Positions 28,240-38,250 of a DNA stretch of 64,000 bases are shown here, piece by piece. Position numbers and translations under genes: made by a program. Each line of letters starts with the position of its first letter. The first letter of the stretch is position 1. Source of the stretch: Candidatus Legionella polyplacis (GTDB lineage Bacteria; Pseudomonadota; Gammaproteobacteria; Legionellales; Legionellaceae); assembly GCF_037013735.1 (NCBI RefSeq), contig NZ_CP135136.1, positions 248,001 to 312,000 of the forward strand. Direction: 5' to 3'. The notes below the pieces were generated by a model. That model ran no database searches, was not told where the DNA came from, and was given only the letters and a program-made list of their open reading frames with translations.

Positions 28240-29130
28240 TTAATTAAAATAATTTTTTTCAATATACAAACGTATTTTTTTCATAGCATTTTTTTCAAGT
28301 TGACGAATACGTTCCGCAGAAACATTATATTTTTTTGCTAAATCATTTAAAGTAAATTTCTTATTATTTGTTAACCATCTCTTTACCAAAATATCTTTAC
28401 TTCTATTATCAAGTTGCTCTATTGCTAAAAATAATCTCTCTTTATCTTTTAAATTACTAACTTCTTTTTCAATTAAATAAGCTGGATCATTATTACTATT
28501 ATTAAATAAATAATTTAACGAAAAAAATTTCATATTATCTTCATTCTCTATACTAGGAATAGTAGAATCATATGAAACATCTATATTACCTCTAAATAAC
28601 CTTTGCTCCATTACCAACACATCTTCCTTTTGAACCCCTAAATTACTTGCTACCATCTCAATTTCCTCTTTACTAAACCAATTTCCCAAACATTTTTTTA
28701 TTTGACGCAAATTAAAAAATAACTTACGCTGAGCCTTAGTAGTAGCCACCTTAACTATACGCCAATTTTTCAAAACAAATTCATGGATTTCTGCTTTAAT
28801 CCAATGTACAGCAAAAGAAACTAATCTAACCCCTAATTTCGGATTAAATCTCTTAACAGCCTTCATCAAACCTATGTTTCCTTCTTGAATTAAATCATTA
28901 AGAGGTAATCCATAGCCCAAATAACCTTTAGCAACACGAACTACATACCGCAAATGAGATAAAACTAAATATCGAGCAGCACGCAAATCACCTGTCAATT
29001 TAAACTGTTTTGCATATTTATATTCTTCTTCCGCAGTCAATATTTTTATTTGACTAATATAATGAATATAATTTTCATAAGTCTCACAATGGAACTTCAA
29101 TGAAGTTAACTCCAATTTTTGTTTCATCAT
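28240..29130 (-). CDS. rpoH: RNA polymerase sigma factor RpoH (sigma-32)
   Basis: A 296-residue heat-shock sigma factor. Region 2 contains LVLSHLRYVVRVAKGYLGYGLPLNDLIQEGNIGLMKAVKRF. The RpoH box follows as QRKLFFNLRQIKK, which separates it from RpoD and RpoS. Region 4.2 ends with FTLNDLAKKYNVSAERIRQLEKNAMKKIR. Two Met codons begin the frame and either could serve. It lies downstream of ftsY. It should control chaperone and protease genes such as those at 1.5-7.5 kb, though I see no clear sigma-32 promoter there. Confidence 0.96.
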   Translation of the reverse strand: MMKQKLELTSLKFHCETYENYIHYISQIKILTAEEEYKYAKQFKLTGDLRAARYLVLSHLRYVVRVAKGYLGYGLPLNDLIQEGNIGLMKAVKRFNPKLGVRLVSFAVHWIKAEIHEFVLKNWRIVKVATTKAQRKLFFNLRQIKKCLGNWFSKEEIEMVASNLGVQKEDVLVMEQRLFRGNIDVSYDSTIPSIENEDNMKFFSLNYLFNNSNNDPAYLIEKEVSNLKDKERLFLAIEQLDNRSKDILVKRWLTNNKKFTLNDLAKKYNVSAERIRQLEKNAMKKIRLYIEKNYFN

Positions 29131-29210
29131 AAATTCTTAAAATAAAAGATAAAATTAATTATAAAATATATATTTTAATATTAATCTAATAATAAACTAA
29201 AAAAATCTAT

Positions 29211-30143
29211 TTAAAAATTCTTATTAATATCAAAAAAACTTTTTACAAACAATTTAGCATTAAACGGAGAAATATCATCCATTTTTTCACCAAAACTTAA
29301 ATAACGAAATGGAATATCAAATTCATTTGCAATATTAAATAATATACCTCCTTTAGAGGTACTATCTAATTTTGTCATAACAATTCCAGTTACACCAATA
29401 AAATCATTAAATTTACGTACTTGATTTAATGTACTTTGTCCTAAAGTAGCATCTAAAACTAATAAAACTTCATTTGGAGCTCTATTATCTATTCTAAATA
29501 ACACTCGTTTAATTTTTTTTAATTCTGACATCAAATTATACTCAGTATGCAAACGTCCAGAAGTATCAATAAATAACATATCAACCTTTTCAGATTTAGA
29601 AATTTGCATAGCATTATAAACAACAGACGCACTATCAGATTTATATTTACCAAAAATAACCCTAACATCATTAATGTTAGCTAAATACTTTATTTGTTCA
29701 ATAGCTCCGGATCTAAAAGTATCTCCAGCACATAAGGCAATACTTTTACCTAATGTTTTATAATATCTGCTAAGTTTTCCTATAATTGTTGTCTTACCAA
29801 CTCCATTAACCCCAACTACTAATATAGTATATGGACCACCATTAGATATATCAAAATCATTAAACAACCCCTCATTTTTTTCTAAAAATGACTCCATATA
29901 ATTAGATAATCTAAATATTACCTCATTATAATCATTGTATTTTTCCTTACGTAAATTTAACTTAATATCATTTAATATAACTTTTGATAAACTTAATCCA
30001 ACATCAGATTTTATTAATAGTTCTTCTAATTCTTCAATAGAAACACAACCATTATTATTTTTTTTAAATAAACCCAAAAGATTTTTTTTAAAATAATTTT
30101 TTGTTTTGTCCAAATTAAATTTTAATTTCTCAAACAAATTCAT
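29211..30143 (-). CDS. ftsY: Signal recognition particle receptor FtsY
   Basis: A 310-residue GTPase that docks ribosome-SRP complexes at the inner membrane. It has only the N and G domains; the long acidic A domain of E. coli FtsY is absent, as in many bacteria. Motifs are GVNGVGKTTIIGKLS (G1), AGDTFRSGAIEQIK, DTSGRLHTEYNLMSELKK (G3) and TKLDSTSKGGILF (G4). Downstream comes rpoH directly; ftsE and ftsX, usually between them, are missing. It is divergent from rsmD, the ancestral order. Confidence 0.96.
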   Translation of the reverse strand: MNLFEKLKFNLDKTKNYFKKNLLGLFKKNNNGCVSIEELEELLIKSDVGLSLSKVILNDIKLNLRKEKYNDYNEVIFRLSNYMESFLEKNEGLFNDFDISNGGPYTILVVGVNGVGKTTIIGKLSRYYKTLGKSIALCAGDTFRSGAIEQIKYLANINDVRVIFGKYKSDSASVVYNAMQISKSEKVDMLFIDTSGRLHTEYNLMSELKKIKRVLFRIDNRAPNEVLLVLDATLGQSTLNQVRKFNDFIGVTGIVMTKLDSTSKGGILFNIANEFDIPFRYLSFGEKMDDISPFNAKLFVKSFFDINKNF

Positions 30144-30507
30144 ACTATAATTTTATATACTAATAAACTATTAATTATCATAAAAATAATAACGAAACTC
30201 ACCAAAATTTTTTACCAAAAATAAAAATATTAACCATAAAACATATTTTCTATATAAATATTCTTTAATATAAATAAAATATTTAAAAAACATATATAAT
30301 GATCAATAGCTAATTGTAACATATCTTACAAACATAAATAACTACTAATTAAAATTACAATAAAACATTATATTATAATATAATCTTCAAAAAAAGATTT
30401 GAAAGACATTAAAAAAATTACTCATTAAAATATTTGTTTCAATAAAAACAAAAAAAATAATTTAATAACACTAAATATATCTTTCTAAGAAAAATAAATA
30501 TATAAAA
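30144..30507. other. Divergent intergenic region ftsY / rsmD
   Basis: A 364-base AT-rich gap. It should carry promoters for both flanking genes. No ORF, tRNA or clear hairpin is seen. Confidence 0.45.
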
Positions 30508-31050
30508 ATGCCAAACATTAAAATCATTGGTGGAAACTATAAAGGAAAGATAATAAATTTTCCAAATATCAAAAAATTAAGACCAACTCTTAGCATTGCA
30601 AGAGAAAGACTATTTAATTGGCTAATGTATGACATTAAAGGATCAAAATGTCTTGATGCATTTTCCGGAAGTGGATCACTTGGATTTGAAGCATATTCAA
30701 GAGGTGCTAAAACAATTACTTTCATAGAAATTTCAAAAAAAATATTTATTAACTTAAAAAAAAATGCTTTATCTTTTAAAAATAACAAATTTACCATTAT
30801 TAATGAAAACGCTATAAGTTTCCTTAAAAAAAAAAAAGATAATTTTAATATCATTTTTTTAGATCCACCATTTAAAAAAAAATATATAAATAAACTCATA
30901 AATACACCAATATTACATCAATGCCTATATAGAAATGGATTATTGTATACTGAATCAAATTCTGCTGCTATAATTAGTACAAATTTGTGGAAAAAAATAA
31001 AATTTAAAAAACAAAATAATATCTTCTATGGATTATATATGAAAATATAG
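30508..31050 (+). CDS. rsmD: 16S rRNA (guanine966-N2)-methyltransferase RsmD
   Basis: A 180-residue SAM-dependent enzyme that methylates G966 of 16S rRNA. It has IIGGNYKGKIINFPN near the start, RPTLSIARERLFNWL, motif I DAFSGSGSLGFEAYSRGA, and the catalytic motif FLDPPFKK, matching the DPPF of the family. The frame passes a run of 12 A at 30826-30837 without being broken, which is notable given the frameshifts in similar runs elsewhere in the window. Confidence 0.94.
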   Translation: MPNIKIIGGNYKGKIINFPNIKKLRPTLSIARERLFNWLMYDIKGSKCLDAFSGSGSLGFEAYSRGAKTITFIEISKKIFINLKKNALSFKNNKFTIINENAISFLKKKKDNFNIIFLDPPFKKKYINKLINTPILHQCLYRNGLLYTESNSAAIISTNLWKKIKFKKQNNIFYGLYMKI

Positions 31051-31418
31051 TAAAATTACATTAATAGATTATTTTACTATATTAAACTAAATAACACGCA
31101 AAATATTTTTTTTAAAAAAAACTTTTTAAACCTAAAAAATATACAAAAACTATATATTTCACTAAAAAAACAAAATATTTCAATATAAAATATTCAATAA
31201 CTTATTTTACTAAAATAAAACAATTAACTTTTTTATAAAAAAACAGAAATTTATTTAAAAAAACAATCAAATAAAATGAAATATTTTAAAAATTAAAAAA
31301 ACCTTTATAAAAAAAGAAAAATATTTCATAATACTAATTTAAATAAATATTTTTAACTAAAAAAATAAACATTAAATTCTTAATCAATAAAAAAATATAA
31401 TTTAATATAATCAAATTT
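31051..31418. other. Intergenic region rsmD / yqhA
   Basis: A 368-base, extremely AT-rich gap with many A-runs and no clear promoter. Nothing recognisable remains; it may be eroded sequence of a lost gene. Confidence 0.4.
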
Positions 31419-31925
31419 ATGCAAAAAAAAATAACTCAGACCATTAATAAATTAATCTTTTCAGGAAGATGGTTACAAGCACCATTATATATAGGACTAC
31501 TATTAATATTAGTAGCATATGTGTACAGATTTATAAAAGAATTATTAAATTTAATACAACACATTAATATAGAAGACAATACACAGATAATGCTTGGAGT
31601 ATTAGATCTAATAGATGTAGTAATGATCGCTAATTTACTAATAATGGTAATAATGGGAGGATATGAAACGTTCGTTTCTAAACTCAACCTAAATAACCAC
31701 CCCGATCAACCAGAATGGCTAGATCATATAGATGCAGGTGCAATGAAAATTAAATTAGCATTAGCATTAATCGGAATATCCTCTATACACTTATTAAGAA
31801 CATTTATTGATCCAAGTAAATTAAGTTACGATAACACTATGTGGCAAGTTATTATTCATATAACATTACTCATATCAGCTCTATCAATAGCATATACAAA
31901 TAAAATATTATCTCAAACACATTAA
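31419..31925 (+). CDS. yqhA: YqhA family (UPF0114) membrane protein
   Basis: A 168-residue inner-membrane protein of unknown function. The family features are clear: FSGRWLQAPLYIGLLLILVA at the N-terminus, VLDLIDVVMIANLLIMVIMGGYE, HPDQPEWLDHIDAGAMKIKLA, and three to four hydrophobic segments. Despite the long AT-rich flanks the protein is well conserved, which suggests real selection. It is convergent with nth. Confidence 0.92.
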   Translation: MQKKITQTINKLIFSGRWLQAPLYIGLLLILVAYVYRFIKELLNLIQHINIEDNTQIMLGVLDLIDVVMIANLLIMVIMGGYETFVSKLNLNNHPDQPEWLDHIDAGAMKIKLALALIGISSIHLLRTFIDPSKLSYDNTMWQVIIHITLLISALSIAYTNKILSQTH

Positions 31926-32034
31926 AAAATTATATAATTTTCATTATTATAATTAGTCCATAAAAAATTCTAAAAATTAATTTTTGTTAAGTAAATAAAA
32001 AAATAATCTTATATTCATTCAAAACAACATTCAC

Positions 32035-32056
32035 ATTTACTTATTACTAAGTAAAT
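32035..32056. terminator. Perfect 9-bp hairpin between convergent yqhA and nth
   Basis: ATTTACTTA and TAAGTAAAT pair perfectly around the loop TTAC, overlapping the nth stop codon. It lies where two transcription units meet head-on, so it could end transcription from both sides. It lacks a strong T-run and is AT-only apart from one G-C pair, so it is weak. Confidence 0.35.
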
Positions 32057-32685
32057 TTAAAATTAAATTCACATAAATCACTTATTATACATATATGACA
32101 TAAAGGTTTTCTAGATAAGCAAATATAACGACCATGCAAAAGTAAATAATTATGAAGATTTTTCATAAACTTTTTATCAACATTTCTCAATAAATTTCTC
32201 TCAACTTCAAAAGTATCTTTTCCTCTACCAATTCCAATTCTATTAGAAACACGAAAAACATGTGTATCTATAGCTATAGTCAAATATCCAAAAGCTATAT
32301 TTAAAAAAAGATTAGCAGTTTTCCTCCCAACACCAGGTAAATTTTTTAAATTTTCAAAAACAAAAGGAACTTTATTGCAATAATCTTTCATTATTAAATA
32401 AGAAGTTTTAATAATATTTTTAGATTTACTTCTATAAAATCCTAAAGGTTTAATAATTTCTTGTAACCTCTTCTCTCCCAAAAAAAACATTTTTTTTGGA
32501 GTATTAGCCACTGCAAATAATCTATGTATCACTTCATTTACTTTTAAATCTGTTGTTCTTGCAGATAAAATAATTGTAATTAACAACTCAAAATTAGACA
32601 ATTTTTTATTTAAATTCAAAATACTAATAGGAATTATATTCTCACTTAAACGAGTTAAAACTTCATAACACTCATCTTTATTCAT
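32047..32685 (-). CDS. nth: Endonuclease III (base-excision repair DNA glycosylase/AP lyase)
   Basis: A 212-residue enzyme that removes oxidised pyrimidines. The helix-hairpin-helix is LPGVGRKTANLFLN, with the catalytic Lys. The catalytic Asp is in AIDTHVFRV. The 4Fe-4S loop CLSRKPLCHICIISDLC has the family spacing C-x6-C-x2-C-x5-C. Its start lies four bases after the end of rsxB, so metG-rsxB-nth form an operon. Its cluster would depend on the SUF genes in this window. Confidence 0.96.
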   Translation of the reverse strand: MNKDECYEVLTRLSENIIPISILNLNKKLSNFELLITIILSARTTDLKVNEVIHRLFAVANTPKKMFFLGEKRLQEIIKPLGFYRSKSKNIIKTSYLIMKDYCNKVPFVFENLKNLPGVGRKTANLFLNIAFGYLTIAIDTHVFRVSNRIGIGRGKDTFEVERNLLRNVDKKFMKNLHNYLLLHGRYICLSRKPLCHICIISDLCEFNFKFT

Positions 32686-32689
32686 ATTA

Positions 32690-33292
32690 TTATTTTAAAC
32701 CTGATGATATATTTTTAATATAATCTTGCATAAGTTTTTTTTCTTGATCCAAATTTTTATTACAACCATTATTTAATATTTCTTTACTACAAAATAGATC
32801 TTTATTTTTTATCCTACTTTTTAAAAGTCTTTTTTTCTTTAAAATAAATCTCTTATAAGATTTTTCTTTATCATAAATTTTCTTTAAAGAAGGAACTAAT
32901 TGTATACAATTCATAGGACATATCTCTATACATAAACCACAACCAGTACACTCATATGGTATAACCGCATGCATTAATTTACGTGAACCAATAATTGCAT
33001 CTACGGGGCAATATTTAATACATTTACTACACCCTATACATTCAAATACATCAATTTTTGCTATAAATACATTCTTATGATATTTATCAATATCTTTTAA
33101 ATATAAATTAACATCAATATTCAATAGTTTTCCTAATTTTTTTACTAATTCTATTCCTCCAAAAAAACAACGACCAATATCTTTAGTAGTTCCTCTCTTC
33201 AAAGCTCTCGCATAAGACAAACATCCGGAATAACTACATTTTCCACACTGAGATTGAGGCAATAAATTATTAATTTCTTTTACTGAAATCAT
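32690..33292 (-). CDS. rsxB: RsxB/RnfB-like ferredoxin-type iron-sulfur protein
   Basis: About 200 residues. It starts with the four-Cys domain CGKCSYSGCLSYARALKRG ... CFFGG, followed by two 4Fe-4S ferredoxin motifs, CIGCSKCIKYCPVDAI and CTGCGLCIEICPMNCI. These match RnfB/RsxB, part of a membrane electron-transfer complex. The N-terminal membrane helix of E. coli RsxB is missing, and no rsxA, C, D, E or G is nearby. It may therefore work as a soluble electron carrier; Legionella and Coxiella also keep a single RnfB-like gene (from memory). I start at ATG 33292; a TTG at 33307 is possible. Confidence 0.88.
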   Translation of the reverse strand: MISVKEINNLLPQSQCGKCSYSGCLSYARALKRGTTKDIGRCFFGGIELVKKLGKLLNIDVNLYLKDIDKYHKNVFIAKIDVFECIGCSKCIKYCPVDAIIGSRKLMHAVIPYECTGCGLCIEICPMNCIQLVPSLKKIYDKEKSYKRFILKKKRLLKSRIKNKDLFCSKEILNNGCNKNLDQEKKLMQDYIKNISSGLK

Positions 33293-33311
33293 AAAACAAT
33301 ATACCAAAATA

Positions 33312-34970
33312 TCAATTATTTAAAAAAACTTTTTCTATATCTTTTTTACTTACCCTAAATATCATGGGATAAAAATTATTTATTCTGATATCTAATATGG
33401 GATTTTCTATAGAATCCCAATTCAATGAACCACAATTTAAAAATTTCTCACTCATTTCAGCCAAATTTGGAAGTACAGGCTTCAAATATCCAATTAACAA
33501 ACGATATAAATTTAATCCCATTGTACAAACTTTATGCACCTCAAATAATAAAGACGAATTCTTAATCATAATCCAAGGTTTTTTCTCATTAATATACCAA
33601 TTACTTTTATCAGCACACTTCATAATATATGAAATAGCTATTGAATATTTATGATCTAAAAAGGATTGTATAATTATAGATTTATTTTCTAATAAATCTT
33701 CATACAACTTTAAACTATCTAATACACTAGATAATTTATTGCTATAATACTTTTTTATAAAACTAGAACAACGACTTGCTATATTAATTACTTTTCCAAC
33801 TAAATCAGAATTCACTTTTACTAAAAAATCATCAAAATTTAAATCAATATCCTCAATAGTATCATTTAATTTAGAAGCAAAATAATAACGTAAATATTCT
33901 GGATTTAAATATTTTTTATAAATTGAAGCTTTAATAAAAGTACCACTAGATTTAGACATTTTTTTTCCATTAATAGTAAGAAAACCATGAACAAAAATAG
34001 ATGTTGGTAACCTATAACCACTTGCAATCAATAAAGCCGGCCAAAATAAATAATGAAAATAAATAACATCCTTCCCTATAAAATGATATAACTCTGTTTC
34101 AGAATCAATATTCCAATATTTATTGAACCAAAATAAATTATTACTATTTATACAATATTTTTTAAAAATAGACATATAACTTATAGAAGCATCAAACCAA
34201 ACATAAAAATATTTTTCACTACTATCATTGGGAATTTTGAACCCAAAATAAGGACTATCACGAGATATATTCCAATCTTTTAATCCTAAAAAAAACCACT
34301 CATTCAATTTATTTAAAATCTCTTTTTGCAAAAATTTCCTATTCTTAATCCATTTTTGCAAGATTAAACTATATTTAGATAAAGAAAAAAAATAATGTTC
34401 TGACCCTTTTTTTATTGGACAAACACCAGAAATAGAAGATACAGGATTAATAATATCATTAATATTATGAACACTTCCGCAAATCACACAACTATCTCCA
34501 TGTTGATTCTTAGAATTACATTTAGGACAAATCCCTATAATATAGCGATCTGGTAAAAACATTTTTTCAATAGGATCATAAAACTGATAAATAAATTTCT
34601 TAACAATATCTCCATTATTTAGCAAACGAGAATATATAAAATTAACTAACTTTTCATTTTCAATAGAATGAGTAGTATGATAATAGTCATAATTTATATA
34701 AAAATCTTTAAAATCCTCCTCATGAGACTTCTTGATATCAATAATCAATTCTTCAGAAAGAATACCTAATTTTTTTGCATATAACATAATTGGAGTACCA
34801 TGAGCATCATCTCCACATATAAAAATACACTTATTACCAATCATTTTATTTGCACGAACCCAAATATCAGATTTAATATGTTCAAGTAAATGCCCTAAGT
34901 GTAATAAGCCATTTGCATATGGTAATGCAGTTGTAACCAAAATTTGACGACCACTATCTTTTCTATTCAT
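33312..34970 (-). CDS. metG: Methionyl-tRNA synthetase
   Basis: A 552-residue class I synthetase. The HIGH-type motif is HLGHLLEHI and the KMSKS motif is intact in GKKMSKSSGTF. The zinc knuckle is CPKCNSKNQHGDSCVICG. The C-terminal tRNA-binding, dimerising domain of the 677-residue E. coli enzyme is absent, so it is probably a monomer, as in several other bacteria. It is the first gene of metG-rsxB-nth. A long gap of over 700 bases lies upstream. Confidence 0.96.
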   Translation of the reverse strand: MNRKDSGRQILVTTALPYANGLLHLGHLLEHIKSDIWVRANKMIGNKCIFICGDDAHGTPIMLYAKKLGILSEELIIDIKKSHEEDFKDFYINYDYYHTTHSIENEKLVNFIYSRLLNNGDIVKKFIYQFYDPIEKMFLPDRYIIGICPKCNSKNQHGDSCVICGSVHNINDIINPVSSISGVCPIKKGSEHYFFSLSKYSLILQKWIKNRKFLQKEILNKLNEWFFLGLKDWNISRDSPYFGFKIPNDSSEKYFYVWFDASISYMSIFKKYCINSNNLFWFNKYWNIDSETELYHFIGKDVIYFHYLFWPALLIASGYRLPTSIFVHGFLTINGKKMSKSSGTFIKASIYKKYLNPEYLRYYFASKLNDTIEDIDLNFDDFLVKVNSDLVGKVINIASRCSSFIKKYYSNKLSSVLDSLKLYEDLLENKSIIIQSFLDHKYSIAISYIMKCADKSNWYINEKKPWIMIKNSSLLFEVHKVCTMGLNLYRLLIGYLKPVLPNLAEMSEKFLNCGSLNWDSIENPILDIRINNFYPMIFRVSKKDIEKVFLNN

Positions 34971-35712
34971 ATATAAAATTACTAAAAAACCTCTTTTAAT
35001 AAAATTATCATTTTTTTTTTAATCTTAATAAGGACCAAAACAAAATACTTCAAATAATTACTTTTATTAAATATAAAACATATATACTCTATATATATTT
35101 AAAAGTTTTCTCTTTTTAAAATTATGTTATACAATAAAATTTCATATTAAAAACTATTTAATTCATTAAATTAACCTTAAATTTTATCTATAAATTATTT
35201 ATACATAAAAATATATACTACTCTTAATAATACCTATAAAACATATCCTTTATGTAATTAAAGAATAAAAAATACTTACTAACATTTTTTATATTCTATA
35301 AAAAATTTTAATAAACTTCATACTTTTTAATAAACACTAATCCTTTATGTTACATAATTTATCTAAAAATTAAATATTTACCATAATACTATATTTAGTA
35401 TTTAACTATTACTTTTGTTCACTCAATATTTTTAAAGATTAATCATAACATAACTATATACGAAGTATTTTATACACTTTTTTTTAAACAATATTTATAT
35501 ATTTTTATTCTTAATTTATATCTATTTTTAAAATAAAACTAAATTTCCCAACTTATATCAAATTAACTACTAAACATAAAATAATACAATCATAAAAAAT
35601 CAAAATAATATAATCTTTTTCTAAAAAACCTAATACTTAAAATATTAATTACTTTTATTCAAAAATAACTATTAAACTAATTTTTTCTTTTATTTATAAC
35701 AAAATTATAAAA
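34971..35712. other. Long intergenic region mnmG / metG
   Basis: 742 bases of AT-rich DNA without an ORF, tRNA or recognisable RNA. The word TCCTTTATGT occurs twice, near 35255 and 35341. It must hold the metG promoter and may be the remains of lost genes. Although it lies next to mnmG, a gene often close to oriC, I see no DnaA-box cluster (TTATCCACA-like). Confidence 0.45.
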
Positions 35713-37590
35713 CTACTTATAAATACCTATTTTTTTTAAATAAATTAATAATATAAATAAAGATGATGAAGTAACACCAAAGATTCTTTTAGCCTGACCT
35801 AAAGTTACTGGTCTAATCTCACTTAATCTCTGAATTGCCTCTGTTGATAATCCAGATATTTTTGCATAATCTAAATCAACAGGTAATTTTATATTCTCAT
35901 ATACATAAAGTCGTTCAATATCCAATAATTGGCGTTCAATATATCCAAAATATTTTCCATCAATATTAATCTGCTCTTCTACTGAATCTGACAATTTAGG
36001 AAAATTTAAATCATGCAACACACTCTGCAAAAAGCCATACGTAACTCCAGAATATTTTAATAACTCAATTGCAAAATATTTTTTTTTCTTTAAAAAATTT
36101 ACTTTTTTAAATAAAGATTTGTAACGGTCAACATTCACTAATGTTGATTTTAATAATAACTTAACTTCATTAATAGAATCTCTTTTCTTACAAAAATTTC
36201 TCCAACGTATATCATCAACCAAACCTAATTTCCTACCTTTATCCATTAATCTCAAATCAGCATTATCTTCTCTCAATATCAATCTATATTCCGCTCTAGA
36301 AGTAAACATACGATAAGGTTCATCCACTCCACAATTTATTAAGTCATCAATTAAAACACCAATATAAGATTCGTTTCTTCCCGGACACCATAATTCCTTT
36401 TCTTTAGCTAATAAAGAAGCATTCATACCAGCAATTAATCCTTGAGCAGCAGCCTCTTCATATCCAGTTGTTCCATTAATCTGACCAGCAAAAAATAAAT
36501 TATTAATAATTTTTGTCTGTAAAAAATTAGTTAATCCTCTAGGATCAAAGTAATCATACTCTACAGCATAACCAGGTCTAGTAATAAAAGCTTTTTCAAA
36601 TCCTACAATAGTACGAATAAACTTTAATTGAGTAACAAAAGGCAAACTCGTTGATATACCATTGGGATATATCTCATCTGTATATAATCCTTCTGGCTCT
36701 ACAAAAATTTGATGAGACGACTTACTAGAAAATCTTACAATTTTATCCTCAATAGACGGACAATAACGAGGCCCTTTTCCCTTAATATTTCCAGAATATA
36801 CTGAAGACAAATGTAAATTTTCTCTAATAATATCATGTGTTTGTGTAGTTGTATAAGTAATATAACAAGGAATTTGACTTGGCCTATCTACTAAATGTCC
36901 CAAATAAGAAAAAGGAATAACAGGATCTTGTCCCAATTGTTTTTTCATCTTACTATAATCAATAGACCGTCCATCAATTCTTGGAGGTGTTCCAGTTTTT
37001 AACCTGCCAACAGGAAAAGATAATTTTCGTAAATAATCAGCCAACATTACTGATGAATGATCTCCAAATCTTCCAGAAAAATATTGACTAATTCCTATAT
37101 GAATTTTCCCTCTTAAAAAAGTACCAACTGTTAAAACAATTGATCTAGCATAAATACTTAATCCCAAACTAGTAATCACTCCAACAACATAATCCTTATC
37201 TATTATTAATTCTATTACTTCCTCCTGCAAAAAACTCAAATTATCTTGTTTTTGCAATAACTTATAAATAGATTGTTTATATAAAATTCTATCAACTTGT
37301 ATTCTTGTAGAACGAACAGCTGGACCTTTTGAAGAATTAAGAATATGAAAATGAATACCAGAATAATCAGATGCTAAAGCCATTAAACCACCTAACGCAT
37401 CAATTTCTTTTACTAATTGACTCTTCCCTATTCCACCAATTGCTGGATTGCAAGATAATTGGCCTAAACTATCAATACTTTGTGTAATCAACAATGTACA
37501 TGATCCAATCCTAGCAGAAGCAGAAGCAGCTTCTATTCCAGCATGTCCACCACCAATTACAATAACATCATATTTGTTATTAAAATACAT
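35713..37590 (-). CDS. mnmG: tRNA uridine-5-carboxymethylaminomethyl modification enzyme MnmG (GidA)
   Basis: A full-length 625-residue FAD protein that acts with MnmE to modify the wobble uridine of several tRNAs. The FAD-binding loop VIGGGHAGIEAASASARIG is at the N-terminus. Signatures GPRYCPSIEDKIVRF and GQINGTTGYEEAAAQG are present, and the C-terminal helical MnmE-binding domain is complete. mnmE is not in the window. Such tRNA modification is commonly kept even in very small genomes. Confidence 0.97.
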   Translation of the reverse strand: MYFNNKYDVIVIGGGHAGIEAASASARIGSCTLLITQSIDSLGQLSCNPAIGGIGKSQLVKEIDALGGLMALASDYSGIHFHILNSSKGPAVRSTRIQVDRILYKQSIYKLLQKQDNLSFLQEEVIELIIDKDYVVGVITSLGLSIYARSIVLTVGTFLRGKIHIGISQYFSGRFGDHSSVMLADYLRKLSFPVGRLKTGTPPRIDGRSIDYSKMKKQLGQDPVIPFSYLGHLVDRPSQIPCYITYTTTQTHDIIRENLHLSSVYSGNIKGKGPRYCPSIEDKIVRFSSKSSHQIFVEPEGLYTDEIYPNGISTSLPFVTQLKFIRTIVGFEKAFITRPGYAVEYDYFDPRGLTNFLQTKIINNLFFAGQINGTTGYEEAAAQGLIAGMNASLLAKEKELWCPGRNESYIGVLIDDLINCGVDEPYRMFTSRAEYRLILREDNADLRLMDKGRKLGLVDDIRWRNFCKKRDSINEVKLLLKSTLVNVDRYKSLFKKVNFLKKKKYFAIELLKYSGVTYGFLQSVLHDLNFPKLSDSVEEQINIDGKYFGYIERQLLDIERLYVYENIKLPVDLDYAKISGLSTEAIQRLSEIRPVTLGQAKRIFGVTSSSLFILLIYLKKIGIYK

Positions 37591-37695
37591 AATAAAAAAT
37601 TTTAAAAAAGTAAATTTTCAATTTTTTATTATAAGTAAATGAAAAATCTAATTCAAACTAATTACAATAATTTTACTATACATAGTATAATTAAT

Positions 37696-38250
37696 TTATG
37701 ATAACAAATCTACTTTAATAAAAGTTTCACGATAATAAATAAGTTCCAAAATCGAATCTCTAATATCATTTAAAGCTAAATGTCTAGATTCTTTTACAAA
37801 TCCATTTAATAATTTTGGATTCCAACGTTTCACTAATTCTCTTAATGTACTAACATCAAGATTTCTATAATGAAAATAAGAAAAAAGATTTGGCATATAT
37901 TTATATAAAAATCTTCTATCTTGACACACCGTATTCCCGCACATAGGAGATTTTCCTTTATCTATATAATTTTTTAAAAAATTTATAGTTTGTAACTCCG
38001 CCTCATTTTCAGAAATTTTAGAATCTAAAACCCTAGAAAACAAACCAGAACTCTTATGCTGATTGGTATTCCAAATATCCATATTATCCAAAATAAATTT
38101 CTCCTGATAAATAACTAAATCAGGACCTTCCGATATAATATTTAAATTAACATCTGTAATAATTGTAGCAATTTCAATTATTTTATCTCTATCAGGTATA
38201 AGTCCTGTCATTTCTAAATCTATCCAAATTAAATTATTATTATTTTTCAT
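37696..38250 (-). CDS. orn: Oligoribonuclease
   Basis: A DEDDh 3'-5' exonuclease of 184 residues that degrades dinucleotides at the end of RNA decay. Active-site residues are visible: Asp and Glu in WIDLEMTGL, Asp in [11 protein letters not shown], and His with Asp in [12 protein letters not shown] start at ATG 38250, which gives the usual N-terminus. The open frame upstream is only an extension into cca. The start overlaps the cca end by 11 bases, so the two are probably coupled. Confidence 0.95.
   Translation of the reverse strand: MKNNNNLIWIDLEMTGLIPDRDKIIEIATIITDVNLNIISEGPDLVIYQEKFILDNMDIWNTNQHKSSGLFSRVLDSKISENEAELQTINFLKNYIDKGKSPMCGNTVCQDRRFLYKYMPNLFSYFHYRNLDVSTLRELVKRWNPKLLNGFVKESRHLALNDIRDSILELIYYRETFIKVDLLS

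Noticed and set aside
34971-35712. Possible replication origin beside mnmG
   Set aside because: No cluster of DnaA boxes is seen, and no dnaA, mioC or par genes are near.
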